DNA of 64,000 nucleotides, taken from contig CBFIBQ010000001.1 of the NCBI GenBank assembly GCA_965660875.1, positions 1 to 64,000 on the forward strand. Direction: 5' to 3'. Shown here in pieces: positions 52,449 through 61,325 of the stretch. Below the pieces are notes generated by a model, which worked only from the letters and a program-made list of their open reading frames with translations, was not told the DNA's origin and made no database searches. Numbering within the stretch: position 1 is the first letter of the stretch; every line of letters begins with the position of its first letter. Both the position numbers and the translations under genes were made by a program. Source of the stretch: UBA6770 sp965660875 (GTDB lineage: Bacteria; Bacteroidota; Bacteroidia; Flavobacteriales_G; Salibacteraceae).

Positions 52449-53468
52449 TTGAAGTACATAATATACCTTGTTTGTCTTTTAGTATTAAGCAGTTGCGAAA
52501 CCGACAGTTCGGACTTTAAACCAGGCTACTCAGGTAGTTATGGAGAGCTGATTGTGGTGGTTCCTGAGCATCTCTGGAATGCCCCAGTTGGGGATAGTAT
52601 TTTTACACTGCTTAACGAAGCTGAATATGGGCTCCCTCAGCAGGAGTCTCCGTTTACGGTAATTCATGTAAAGTCCAAAAAATTTTCCAGTGTTTTAACC
52701 AGTCACCGCAATGTACTTTATATAGACATTAAGAAAAAACACTCCGGCCAAGAGGCTACTTACGTACTTGAAAAAAGTAAGTGGGCAAAAGGTCAAATGG
52801 TGGTCCGATTTACGGCTCCCGACAATGCCTCCTTTTTAAAATTATTTACAAAAGATATTGAGCACATAAAAAGCCTCTTTGCCAATGCAGAACTAAACCG
52901 GCTTATGCTCAAAAACAAAAAATTTGGTAGTAAAAAAATAAACACTGAAATCCTTAAAAAACAAGGATTTAAAATCCTTACGCAAAAAGACATGCGCATT
53001 GAAAAGCACGACGCTGATTTTTTGTGGCTGCGACTAGAGCGCGAAATGCCTAAAGGCGGATATCAGCATCAAATAAGCCAAGGTCTTTTTATCAAAACAA
53101 TACCCTATTCAGATAAGCAACAGTTTTTAGATACGAACATTAGACTAGCTATGGACTCCATTTTAAAGAAACACATACCCGGTCCAAGTGAGGGTAATTA
53201 TATGGGTATTGCCGACACTTATGTAAAACCGATGTATCAAGACATTAATTTTAAAAACAACTTCGCAAAAACGATTACTGGCCTATGGGAAATGAAAGGC
53301 AACTTTTTTGGCGGGCCTTTCTACTGTATAATGCTTTTGCACCCTAACAAAAAAGAAATACTGCTGGTGTATGGTTACGTATTTGCGCCGCAATTCAACA
53401 AAAGAGAATATTTGAGAGAAGTAAAAGCGGTCATGCACTCTTTGCAGTTCATTGAAGCCGAATCATAA
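52449..53468 (+). CDS. DUF4837 family lipoprotein
   Basis: This 339-aa protein has a lipoprotein signal (LLVLSSC, Cys near 16) followed by the family opening GSYGELIVVVPEHLWN. DUF4837 proteins are restricted to Bacteroidota and of unknown function. The start is TTG at 52449, which gives a perfect lipoprotein signal; no ATG exists upstream in frame before the previous stop. It is coupled to the transglycosylase gene (2 bp gap), suggesting a cell-wall role. Its 3' end overlaps recO by 6 bp. Confidence 0.85.
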   Translation: MKYIIYLVCLLVLSSCETDSSDFKPGYSGSYGELIVVVPEHLWNAPVGDSIFTLLNEAEYGLPQQESPFTVIHVKSKKFSSVLTSHRNVLYIDIKKKHSGQEATYVLEKSKWAKGQMVVRFTAPDNASFLKLFTKDIEHIKSLFANAELNRLMLKNKKFGSKKINTEILKKQGFKILTQKDMRIEKHDADFLWLRLEREMPKGGYQHQISQGLFIKTIPYSDKQQFLDTNIRLAMDSILKKHIPGPSEGNYMGIADTYVKPMYQDINFKNNFAKTITGLWEMKGNFFGGPFYCIMLLHPNKKEILLVYGYVFAPQFNKREYLREVKAVMHSLQFIEAES

Positions 53469-54176
53469 AAACAATTCTTGCAACACGCTTAGCGACTTTA
53501 ATTTCCCAACTCTATCAATGTGATACGTATAGTATTTGAGTATAGCACTCAGTAGGCTTCCTCTTTGTATATTATCCAACTTAAGTTTGAATTCAAAGCC
53601 ATCTTCCATCAATTTGAACAATAGCTTGCTCTCCGAGGAATCTAAATAGTGCAGATGAACAGGTCTTAGAATTGTAAATTGACCCTCTCTAAGGTCAAAA
53701 AAGAACTGGTGTTTTACATTTACATCCATAGATGGTTCTATCCCTAAATACCGCGTTAGTCTTAGCAGAAACAATAAATGAAAGTTGGCTTGATACTCGT
53801 GTTCAAAATACTCTGTAGAAGAGGCTACAAAGTGAAACAGACCTTCATGTGCATCATTTTCTTCCATTGACTTTGACACGATCTCAGCCAAGAAAAAGGC
53901 AACTGCTGTTTGCTCCATTCTGCCTCTTATATTGGTTCGCGCCTTAATTGGTCGGACAGATTTTATAGCAAACAACTTTGATTTCGGAGATTTTTGCAAT
54001 TCAATTTCAACCTCATTCAAGGGAAATAGCAGTGCAAGCTGACTTTTTTTTGCTTTACTCGATCCTTGAAACACAAAGGTTTCCAGTTTATCCTGACTGG
54101 TTAAAACTTTAACCATAAACCCAGATTCTCTAAACCGGATTTTCCAAAGAAATATTGCTCTTACCGTTAACTCCAC
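53463..54176 (-). CDS. recO: DNA repair protein RecO
   Basis: RecO with RecF and RecR loads RecA at gaps. The 237-aa protein has an N-terminal OB-fold (VRAIFLWKIRFRESGFMVKVLT) and a helical C-terminal domain. The usual zinc-finger cysteines of RecO C-termini are absent, as in many Bacteroidota. The start appears to be GTG at 54176 because it precedes the conserved strand without an alternative ATG. It overlaps the convergent DUF4837 gene by 6 bp and is divergent from the LamG-T9SS gene. Confidence 0.88.
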   Translation of the reverse strand: MELTVRAIFLWKIRFRESGFMVKVLTSQDKLETFVFQGSSKAKKSQLALLFPLNEVEIELQKSPKSKLFAIKSVRPIKARTNIRGRMEQTAVAFFLAEIVSKSMEENDAHEGLFHFVASSTEYFEHEYQANFHLLFLLRLTRYLGIEPSMDVNVKHQFFFDLREGQFTILRPVHLHYLDSSESKLLFKLMEDGFEFKLKLDNIQRGSLLSAILKYYTYHIDRVGKLKSLSVLQELFL

Positions 54177-54260
54177 TCAATAATTGCCCACTTGGTTATT
54201 CCAGCGAATTTCAATTAAAATCCGTACTTATGCAGTTGGAATTGGAAAAAAATTTTAACC

Positions 54261-55841
54261 ATGCAAAAACTGTTTTTTTTAGTCGCAGTACTCTGTTCTC
54301 TTGGCGCCATTTCGCAACCAAACAATGGCTATTTGTCATTTGACGGCGATACTAATTTTTTAGAAATTACATTGAAAAAAAATATAGGTGCAATAGATAA
54401 AACTATTGAGTTTTTCTTCGAAACCTGCGACAATCAAACAAGCCTAAATAAGGCGGGTTTAGTAACATTTCCTTTAGAGGGAATATCGGTAAGCCTAACG
54501 GTAAATGCTTCTGGTAGCGCGGCAAACTTTCACATTGAAAAAACGTCCAACCCAAACGCAACTCAAATTATTGCAGCGCCCATTTACAGACACAACTCGT
54601 GGAACCATGTGGCAATTTGCTATCATGCGATTGACTCTAGCATGAGTTTGTTTTTTAATGGAGATAGTCTTGGCACTGCAGACTCAATGAAAGTGAACTC
54701 CAGTAAAATGATAATCGGCTCAAAAGCGACAACATTTTTTAAAGGTAATATTGACGAAGTACGGATTTCGGATGGTTGTATTTACAACAGCAATTACCCT
54801 ACCCCTAATGCACTTACCGCCAGCAGAACAACGGATAACCTTTTCCTGCTCAACTCAGCGATTCCGCCGAACAAATTTATATCCACTGGAAACTCTGTTG
54901 ATACTGCAACTATTTTCGGAAATATCACCTTTATTGAAAGTACTGCAGTTACATCTGACACCGCGGTTTGTGGAGGAGATAGTTTGACCTTAAACGCTGA
55001 TGGCGGGTCTAGCTTCAAATGGACGTCGAAAAACTTTATAGTCAATGATACTTTAAGTTCTCCTCAAGTTTATTTTACGATTAGCGACACTTTAGCAGTT
55101 AGAATTGGCAACGTAAACGGTTGCTTTTTGAATAAAAGCATTGCGGTAATGGTAAATCAATTACCATTAGTTAACCTAGGAAACGACACCACCATTTGCG
55201 TAGGAGACGCTATTTTATTGAATGGAGGAAACTTTTCCAGTTACTTATGGTCCTCGGGAGCTACAGACTCCATTATTCAAACCAACAATGATACGGTTTG
55301 GTTGCGCGTTAGCAACTCAGCCGGTTGCTCTGGCGCAGATACCATAACCATTGATAAGTACCCAGAAATCAAAATCAATTTGGGACCCGATACTCTTCTA
55401 CAAACTGGGTATTCCATTAAAATTGAAGCGCCTGATTATTTTGCAAGATACAACTGGTCTACCGGTGAAAAAACGGCAGCCATACTAGCTACCTTACCTT
55501 TAATTTACAGCGTAACCGTTACAGACTCTAACGGATGCACCGCAACCGACGAAATTTCGGTCAGTTATCCTCCTGCATCTGTATTGGAAAACTCAACTGG
55601 TGAGCAGATTGTCGTCTACCCTAACCCGAGTAATGGAACGATTCGCATAAGCGGCACATCGATGAATGAAGGGCCTATACGGTTCACAATAACAGACATG
55701 TTCGGCCGGGTAATAACAGCTATGGAAACACAAGTCCCAAATGCTGAGTATACTTTTCCAAAAGATTTGAAATCGGGCCTTTACTTTTTATCTATTGCTG
55801 GGCCGCAACCAATAAGCTTACCTATCCTTTTGCAGCAATAA
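54261..55841 (+). CDS. LamG-domain T9SS surface protein
   Basis: This 526-aa secreted protein has a signal peptide (about 1-19), a LamG/concanavalin-like domain (about 22-185, with GYLSFDGDTNFLEI and IIGSKATTFFKGNIDEVRISDG), two PKD-like or Ig-like repeats (about 225-430, with ALNADGGSSFKWTS and NLGNDTTICVGDAILLNGG) and a C-terminal sorting domain (IVVYPNPSNGTIRI..LKSGLYFLSIAG). It could bind glycans or proteins at the cell surface. Its last 20 bp overlap the convergent SDR gene. Confidence 0.87.
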   Translation: MQKLFFLVAVLCSLGAISQPNNGYLSFDGDTNFLEITLKKNIGAIDKTIEFFFETCDNQTSLNKAGLVTFPLEGISVSLTVNASGSAANFHIEKTSNPNATQIIAAPIYRHNSWNHVAICYHAIDSSMSLFFNGDSLGTADSMKVNSSKMIIGSKATTFFKGNIDEVRISDGCIYNSNYPTPNALTASRTTDNLFLLNSAIPPNKFISTGNSVDTATIFGNITFIESTAVTSDTAVCGGDSLTLNADGGSSFKWTSKNFIVNDTLSSPQVYFTISDTLAVRIGNVNGCFLNKSIAVMVNQLPLVNLGNDTTICVGDAILLNGGNFSSYLWSSGATDSIIQTNNDTVWLRVSNSAGCSGADTITIDKYPEIKINLGPDTLLQTGYSIKIEAPDYFARYNWSTGEKTAAILATLPLIYSVTVTDSNGCTATDEISVSYPPASVLENSTGEQIVVYPNPSNGTIRISGTSMNEGPIRFTITDMFGRVITAMETQVPNAEYTFPKDLKSGLYFLSIAGPQPISLPILLQQ

Positions 55842-56553
55842 GGTTTCTAAGGTCAACAAAAGCATTTTCAAAGTTTCCACCATTGATGTGATCCACCAAC
55901 ATCATTGCAGTTTCTTCGGGGGATTGCAGTTCTCCGTCGTTTTTTAATGCAATAAACCGATCCACCATATCAAACTTTTCCTTTGGTGTGCTTCTAATTT
56001 GCTCTTGCATAGGCGATTCAACTATACCTGGTGCTATTGCTTGAATTGAAAAGGATTGAACCCCGTTTAATTTTGCCTCTTCTTTGACAACTTCAGTCAG
56101 CATATTTACTCCAGCCTTTGTGGCACAGTACATACCCCAACCCGGGTAAGGGGCTACAGATGCACCTGAGCTAATATTTAAAATTACTTTTTCAGACTCT
56201 TTTTCTTTATACGCTGCCAAAAACCCGTTAATTAGAATTGCGGGAGCTACCATATTTAACTTGTATGCATCAGCCAGTTCGTTTCCATCAAGCTCACCGT
56301 GGTAGCCAATTTCTCCAAGAGTACCCGCATTGTTTATCAGGTAAACACTATCTGCCTTAAAATGATCACCGAATCTGAATTTCGCTGTAGAGACCTCATC
56401 AGTTAAATCAATTTGTTTGTGCACATAGTTTGGGTGAGAAATCTCACACTTTCTGCTGATACCCACTACTTGATTGTCTTCGCTTTTTAATAACTCCTCG
56501 GCCAAGGCTTTACCCAAACCAGACGATGTACCCGTTATGTAATAAACATTCAT
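55822..56553 (-). CDS. SDR-family oxidoreductase (benzil reductase-like)
   Basis: This 243-aa enzyme has the cofactor motif TGTSSGLGKALAEELL, the NNAG motif, the catalytic Ser (NISSGAS) and the YxxxK motif in YCATKAG, so it should be active. The C-terminal PGIVESPMQEQIRSTPKEKF resembles the YueD/sepiapterin-reductase branch. The substrate is unknown. It starts 3 bp after the metB-like gene, so the two form an operon. It overlaps the convergent LamG gene by 20 bp. Confidence 0.9.
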   Translation of the reverse strand: MNVYYITGTSSGLGKALAEELLKSEDNQVVGISRKCEISHPNYVHKQIDLTDEVSTAKFRFGDHFKADSVYLINNAGTLGEIGYHGELDGNELADAYKLNMVAPAILINGFLAAYKEKESEKVILNISSGASVAPYPGWGMYCATKAGVNMLTEVVKEEAKLNGVQSFSIQAIAPGIVESPMQEQIRSTPKEKFDMVDRFIALKNDGELQSPEETAMMLVDHINGGNFENAFVDLRNLIAAKG

Positions 56554-56556
56554 AAT

Positions 56557-57699
56557 CTACACTTCTATTGCTTGTTTTAAATCATTTATTAAATCATCTG
56601 CATCCTCAATTCCTATACTGAGTCGAATCAAAGATGCTTTGATGCCTAATTTTTCTCTTTCTTCTTTCGGAATTGCCGCATGGGTCATTGAAGCTGGATG
56701 TCCACACAAGGACTCAACGCCACCTAAACTTTCAGCTAAAGTGAAGATTTTGACCGATGAGACTATTTTTTTTGCCAATTCATAATTATCACCATGGGTG
56801 GTAAAAGACAGCATGCCGCCAAAGTCTTTCATTTGCTCTTTTGCCAACTTATGGTTCGGATGTTTCGGTAAGCCTGGCCAATAAACCTTATCGATTTCAG
56901 GGTGCGCCTCTAAGTAAGTAGCAATTTTAGCTGCATTTTCAGAATGACGTTGCATTCTAAGATGCAGTGTTTTTATTCCGCGCAAGACCAAAAATGCATC
57001 CATAGGGCCGCAAATAGCTCCCGAAGCATTTTGAATAAAATACAGTCTCTCCGCAAGATCGGCGTCATTTACAACCAAGGCCCCCATTACAACATCGGAA
57101 TGACCGCCAAGGTATTTTGTTGCCGAATGCATTACAATGTCTGCCCCAAAGTCTAAGGGGTTTTGAATGCACGGACTTGCAAAAGTGTTGTCTACTCCAA
57201 GTAGACAATTGTGTTTTTTTGCAAATGCAGCGGCCTTATGCAAGTCGATCACATTAAGCATAGGATTAGTGGGCGTTTCTAACCAAATTAGCTTAGTGTT
57301 TTCGTTAACATAAGCATCCAGTAAATCAAAGTCATTCATTTCTACGAAATGAAATTTTATGCCGTAATTTTCAAATATTTTGGTAAAGATTCTATAGGTT
57401 CCACCATACAAATCATTGGTGGATATTACTTCATCTCCAGGGTTTAATAACTTTAAAATGGCGTCGATTGCAGCTATTCCACTGCCAAAACAGAGACCGA
57501 ATTTTCCATTTTCAATGGAGGCTAAGTTGTTTTCAAGCTGACTTCTTGTTGGATTCTTACTTCGGCTGTATTCGTATCCTTTGTGCTCTCCAGGGGCGGA
57601 TTGAGCATAGGTAGTAGTTTGATAAATCGGAGTCATTACTGCTCCAGTAGCTGTATCATTTGTCAGCCCACCGTGTATAACCTTTGTACCTATCTTCAA
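56557..57699 (-). CDS. metB: Cystathionine gamma-synthase or gamma-lyase
   Basis: This PLP enzyme of the trans-sulfuration family has 380 aa and the family landmarks: SRSKNPTRSQLE, the PLP Lys in SATKYLGGHSDVVMGA, and ASLIRLSIGIEDADDLI at the C-terminus. Gamma-synthase and gamma-lyase differ by few residues and cannot be told apart here with confidence; the gene symbol follows the most common naming. The start is TTG at 57699, aligned with the family start MKIGTKVIHGG. A perfect -7 box lies 27 nt upstream, and no riboswitch-like structure is visible in the short leader. Confidence 0.9.
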   Translation of the reverse strand: MKIGTKVIHGGLTNDTATGAVMTPIYQTTTYAQSAPGEHKGYEYSRSKNPTRSQLENNLASIENGKFGLCFGSGIAAIDAILKLLNPGDEVISTNDLYGGTYRIFTKIFENYGIKFHFVEMNDFDLLDAYVNENTKLIWLETPTNPMLNVIDLHKAAAFAKKHNCLLGVDNTFASPCIQNPLDFGADIVMHSATKYLGGHSDVVMGALVVNDADLAERLYFIQNASGAICGPMDAFLVLRGIKTLHLRMQRHSENAAKIATYLEAHPEIDKVYWPGLPKHPNHKLAKEQMKDFGGMLSFTTHGDNYELAKKIVSSVKIFTLAESLGGVESLCGHPASMTHAAIPKEEREKLGIKASLIRLSIGIEDADDLINDLKQAIEV

Positions 57700-57726
57700 T
57701 ACCTGCTTCTATAAGTGATTATTATC

Positions 57727-57734
57727 CAAATGTA
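57727..57734 (-). promoter_or_regulatory. -7 promoter element of the metB-like gene
   Basis: The minus strand reads TACATTTG, an exact TAnnTTTG match, 27 nt before the TTG start. Confidence 0.5.
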
Positions 57735-57766
57735 CGGTTTAATACAGATTTTTCTACTTTCGAAAG

Positions 57767-58558
57767 ATGAAGTTTAAAATTTTACCCAGCGTACGGATCG
57801 GTTTGGTTTTACTAGTGATTAGTTTCGCTTCGTGCACAAATAAAGACGACGATTCCGATACTGCTACTGAACTGGTTTCGTTTGAGCAGCAGGTGATTAA
57901 GAGAAACCTTGAAACTACCCCCTCTGATATTAATTCTTTTGAAGTTAATCTGGAGTTTCCGGAGCTCAAGAACCAAGACAGTAGTTTAACAAAAACTATA
58001 ATTGAGCAAGAAACTCAGAGAGGTTTAAACAAGTCTCTATTCTCAGACAGCATTCACGATAGCTACGAAACCGTTTTAAATGAACTTCAGGCATCATATA
58101 AAAAGTTTAAAATAGATTTTCCAGAGGTAAATACACAATGGTATTTGAATCGGCGTGTTGAAGTGGTGCAGCAAAGTGAAGCTTCCGTTACCATTCTAAC
58201 AGAACAACGATCCTATTTGGGAGGAGCCCATCCCAGCCACTTAAAAACATATCGCACGTACAATAAAAACACTGGGGGCAGGTTGATATTAGCTCAACTA
58301 TTCTCCCCAGAGGAGTTAGAGCTTCTGCGAAATGCCGCCGAAAAAGAATTTAGAACTCAAAAAGGGTTTGATAAGGACGATGACTTAGCGGCTAACGGTT
58401 GGTACTTTCCGTCGGGAAGTTTTTCTCTAAGTAGTAATTTTTATTTAACAGACAGTTCTGTGGTCATCCATTACAATAGGTACGATATTGGTAGTTATGC
58501 AGCGGGTGAGACAACTTTGGCTATTGATCTGAACAAAATAGAGCAGAAAGAGTCTTAA
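57767..58558 (+). CDS. DUF3298/DUF4163 domain lipoprotein
   Basis: This 263-aa lipoprotein has a signal ending in SFASC (Cys near 23), a charged linker and a DUF4163-like domain (about 40-140), then a DUF3298 domain (about 160-260, with YLGGAHPSHLKTYRTYNKNTGGRL and GSYAAGETTLAIDL). The family resembles RsiV-type domains that in Bacillus bind lysozyme, but that role is not shown here. It is divergent from the metB-like gene. Confidence 0.82.
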   Translation: MKFKILPSVRIGLVLLVISFASCTNKDDDSDTATELVSFEQQVIKRNLETTPSDINSFEVNLEFPELKNQDSSLTKTIIEQETQRGLNKSLFSDSIHDSYETVLNELQASYKKFKIDFPEVNTQWYLNRRVEVVQQSEASVTILTEQRSYLGGAHPSHLKTYRTYNKNTGGRLILAQLFSPEELELLRNAAEKEFRTQKGFDKDDDLAANGWYFPSGSFSLSSNFYLTDSSVVIHYNRYDIGSYAAGETTLAIDLNKIEQKES

Positions 58559-58577
58559 ATGCTATGCAACAAAAAGA

Positions 58578-58664
58578 TAAAAGGGGGCTCAAACTGCTCG
58601 TTTTCATAGCAATTGCTTAACACCCAAAATCACACTATGAAAATCAATCGCACGCCCCCTTTTA
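58578..58664. repeat. Widely spaced 11-bp inverted repeat
   Basis: TAAAAGGGGGC (58578-58588) and GCCCCCTTTTA (58654-58664) are perfectly complementary across 65 nt, in the 173-bp gap between the DUF3298 and DUF2147 genes. It is GC-rich compared with its surroundings and could fold as a long stem-loop, a terminator or a small RNA. Confidence 0.5.
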
Positions 58665-58707
58665 AAGTATGCTCGCATATAATTAGACGAAGGAAAGTAT
58701 AAAAAGT

Positions 58708-58715
58708 TATATTTG
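58708..58715 (+). promoter_or_regulatory. -7 promoter element of the DUF2147 gene
   Basis: TATATTTG is an exact TAnnTTTG match, 16 nt before the ATG at 58732. Confidence 0.5.
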
Positions 58716-58731
58716 AGTTAAACAATTAACA

Positions 58732-59169
58732 ATGATTAGGAAGACACTATTATTACTAGGAAGCTTATTCTTGAGCACGATGATTTGGGCTCAAAATGCA
58801 AATGATGTAATTGGGGTTTGGAAAACCATCGATGACGAAACGGGTGAGGCAAAATCACACGTAGAATTATACATGAAGGGCGACAAGCTCCATGGAAAAG
58901 TGGTTAAAATTTTGAACCCTGCTAAAGTGGATAAAGTATGTGACTTATGCGAAGACGAGCGCAAAGGTCAAAAAATCCTGGGTATGGAAATTGTACGTGG
59001 AATGGAGTGGGATGAAGACGAATGGGATGATGGAACTATTTTAGACCCAAATAAAGGATCTATTTACGACTGTAAAATTTGGTTAGAAGACGATAACATG
59101 GATAAGTTGTATGTGCGTGGATACATTAGCTTTTTATTTAGAACACAGTATTGGTATCGAATAAAATAA
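58732..59169 (+). CDS. DUF2147 domain exported protein
   Basis: This 145-aa protein has a signal peptide (about 1-21, STMIWAQ) and a DUF2147 domain with the typical opening DVIGVWKTIDDETGEAKSHVELY, a CxxC pair in VCDLCEDERKGQ and the end YVRGYISFLFRTQYWYRI. It is predicted to be a small periplasmic beta-barrel with a lipocalin-like shape. The next gene starts 14 bp after the stop, so the two are probably co-transcribed. Confidence 0.86.
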   Translation: MIRKTLLLLGSLFLSTMIWAQNANDVIGVWKTIDDETGEAKSHVELYMKGDKLHGKVVKILNPAKVDKVCDLCEDERKGQKILGMEIVRGMEWDEDEWDDGTILDPNKGSIYDCKIWLEDDNMDKLYVRGYISFLFRTQYWYRIK

Positions 59170-59183
59170 AGCGTAATTCTACT

Positions 59184-60311
59184 TTGAAACACTTAATTAT
59201 AGCCCAATTTATTTGGGCTATTTTTAGTTGTACTAGTGGAACTGAAACCCAAATTCCAGAATTACAAGTCAAACAACCGGATACCAAACTGACTTCGGCT
59301 CAAAAGAGACTGGCTCAATCTATTGACAGTTTAGTCTCTCGTCGTTTTAAGCAAGGTATTTTTAACGGTGTAGTGCTTGTTGCAGAATATGGACTCCCTA
59401 TTTATACTAAAGCCTTCGGTTATGCTAACTTTAAAACTAAAGACTCGCTCAACTCACACTCGGTTTTTCAGCTGGCATCAGTTTCAAAAATGTTTACCGC
59501 CACCAGTATTCTACTTTTACAACAAAGGGGCTATCTCTCCATAGAAGACAGTGTAAAGGACATTATACCTGATTTCCCTTTCGAAGGCTTAACAATAAGG
59601 CATTTATTGACCCACAGAAGTGGACTGCCCCGCTACATGGTGGTAACCGATGAGCACTGGCCTAGAGATAGTATGATGACCAATGAGAATATGCACACGG
59701 TGATGAAAGCGCATACACCCAAAAAATATTTTTCGCCTGATTTTAGGTTCAACTACCAAAACACCAATTACGCGTATCTGGCCCTTATTGTAGAGCGCGT
59801 ATCTGGAAAAAGCTTTGACACATTTGTCCGCGACAACATTTTTGAGCCCTTAGATATGTACGACTCTAAAGTCTACTCGGGTAAAAAGCAGCCCGACATT
59901 CCAGGGTCCGTTGTAGGACACATATACCGCAGGCCGCGTGTTATCCTTCCGGAAGAAAATTACATTAATGGAGTAACCGGAGATAAGGGAGTGTATAGCT
60001 CGGTCCACGACTTACTCAAATTTGACCAAGCCTTATACACCGATACATTTTTGACGGCAAACTCAAAAAAGCTTATGTTCCATCCTTGGACTCGATGGAA
60101 ACGCATTCAAAAGGACAGTTACGGATTTGGATTTAGGATTTCAACTTTTAAGGGAGACAATTTGGTATATCACTACGGTTGGTGGAATGGTTTTAAAACT
60201 GCATTTATGCGTTATTTGGATAAAAAACGAACCATCATTATCCTAACCAACAGAGATAGAAGACTTACACTTGCAAAAGAGCTACAAACGCTGCTGTACC
60301 CAGAGATTTAA
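59184..60311 (+). CDS. Serine hydrolase, beta-lactamase class C-like lipoprotein
   Basis: This 375-aa enzyme has a lipoprotein signal (AQFIWAIFSC, Cys near 16) and a beta-lactamase/transpeptidase-like fold. The catalytic SxxK is in LASVSKMFTA and the YxN motif in NYQNTNYAY; the third motif reads HYGWWNG in place of KTG. Such proteins act as esterases or D-amino-acid peptidases more often than as lactamases. The start taken is TTG at 59184; an in-frame TTG at 59151 would overlap the previous gene. Its stop overlaps the convergent TDO gene by 4 bp. Confidence 0.88.
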   Translation: MKHLIIAQFIWAIFSCTSGTETQIPELQVKQPDTKLTSAQKRLAQSIDSLVSRRFKQGIFNGVVLVAEYGLPIYTKAFGYANFKTKDSLNSHSVFQLASVSKMFTATSILLLQQRGYLSIEDSVKDIIPDFPFEGLTIRHLLTHRSGLPRYMVVTDEHWPRDSMMTNENMHTVMKAHTPKKYFSPDFRFNYQNTNYAYLALIVERVSGKSFDTFVRDNIFEPLDMYDSKVYSGKKQPDIPGSVVGHIYRRPRVILPEENYINGVTGDKGVYSSVHDLLKFDQALYTDTFLTANSKKLMFHPWTRWKRIQKDSYGFGFRISTFKGDNLVYHYGWWNGFKTAFMRYLDKKRTIIILTNRDRRLTLAKELQTLLYPEI

Positions 60312-61228
60312 ACCGAATCCTTACCCCAGTTTTCCAATTCATTTTCGCTCAGCAAATCTGGAAAAAACATTCTTCGCTGGTAACTCGGATGCAGGTATTT
60401 TTTCCACTCGCTACCACCAGTAGCAGCTTTTGTTTCTTTTCCGTGCTCCAAATAATGTTCGGCAGTTCTTAAATGCACCAGTGGCCACTTCACATTAAAC
60501 ACTTGGTCAAAGGCTTTCATAGTTTGGATTAATTCTGGTGTCTTTTCCTCCTCGGGCAGTGCCATGTACTGTTGCCATAAGTTTCTTTTTTGATACTTAT
60601 GAGCTAATGCTTTAAAAACGTCTAAATACTTATCTTCAAACTGCTTAAGGGTTAAAGACTTTTTACCCGTTTTATGATCTAAACCAGCCATTTGCCAATA
60701 AATCCATTTAAACATTTCATCAATATCTTGACTGCCCTGTAACGCTTCCTTTTTTCGGTTCATCACCAGGTTCCACATATCTGTGCAGTAAAACTCAATT
60801 TCCCTGAAAGTAGCCGACTGAAAACCAGAGGCAGGCGTTAAGGTATGGCGGAATTTATTGTACTGTACAGGGTCCATGCCTTCTCGCATCACATCAAAGC
60901 TCATTTGAGCAACTTCGGTATAGCGTTTAGCTCGTTTAATTTTTTCTGTCAATATAGCACCTGTTATTCCTTCTTCTGCAGTTGCTTGATTCAGCTCGTG
61001 GGTTACTAATTTTAATAGCAGTTCGGTTACTTGATGATACATCAAGAAAATCATTTCATCTGGAAAATCCGTTCTTGTCTTCTGAAGGCTAAACAGGGTA
61101 TCTACTTGAATGTAATCCCAATAGTTAATCGCTTTTGCATGCAACATGCCCTCCAAGTATGCATCCATTGGTTGTTCCTGATCTTTATACTTATCCTCTA
61201 ACTTTTTGATTAAATCGTCTCGCTGCAT
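60308..61228 (-). CDS. kynA: Tryptophan 2,3-dioxygenase
   Basis: This heme enzyme opens the indole ring of tryptophan with O2 to give N-formylkynurenine, the first step of the kynurenine pathway. The 306-aa length and the signatures MYHQVTELLLKLVTHEL and TPASGFQSATFREIEFY are those of the family. It is divergent from the truncated-globin gene, with an FNR-like palindrome between them. An aldehyde dehydrogenase likely to act later in the pathway lies at 38 kb. Confidence 0.95.
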   Translation of the reverse strand: MQRDDLIKKLEDKYKDQEQPMDAYLEGMLHAKAINYWDYIQVDTLFSLQKTRTDFPDEMIFLMYHQVTELLLKLVTHELNQATAEEGITGAILTEKIKRAKRYTEVAQMSFDVMREGMDPVQYNKFRHTLTPASGFQSATFREIEFYCTDMWNLVMNRKKEALQGSQDIDEMFKWIYWQMAGLDHKTGKKSLTLKQFEDKYLDVFKALAHKYQKRNLWQQYMALPEEEKTPELIQTMKAFDQVFNVKWPLVHLRTAEHYLEHGKETKAATGGSEWKKYLHPSYQRRMFFPDLLSENELENWGKDSV

Positions 61229-61280
61229 GTGTTCTTTTTTATAACTAGGCCAAATTTGTTGTTTTCCATAGGACTAAATG

Positions 61281-61294
61281 CTGATTTATATCAG
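61281..61294. promoter_or_regulatory. FNR/CRP-like operator near the globin gene
   Basis: CTGATTTATATCAG is a perfect inverted repeat around TTAT. It shares 11 of 14 positions with the reverse complement of the box at 7290-7303. Its centre is 38.5 bp before the globin ATG and 25.5 bp before a possible -7 box (TTATCTTG, 61313-61320). Confidence 0.5.
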
Positions 61295-61325
61295 ATTAAC
61301 CAATTGATAATATTATCTTGTACCT

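Noticed and set aside
57700..57766. Possible SAM riboswitch before the metB-like gene
   Set aside because: The leader after the -7 box is only about 27 nt, too short for a known SAM aptamer, and no conserved core is visible.
58637..58702. Short ATG frame of 21 basic codons inside the inverted repeat region
   Set aside because: There is no upstream -7 box or ribosome-binding site for it, its length is within chance expectation, and its sequence is dictated by the repeat arm.
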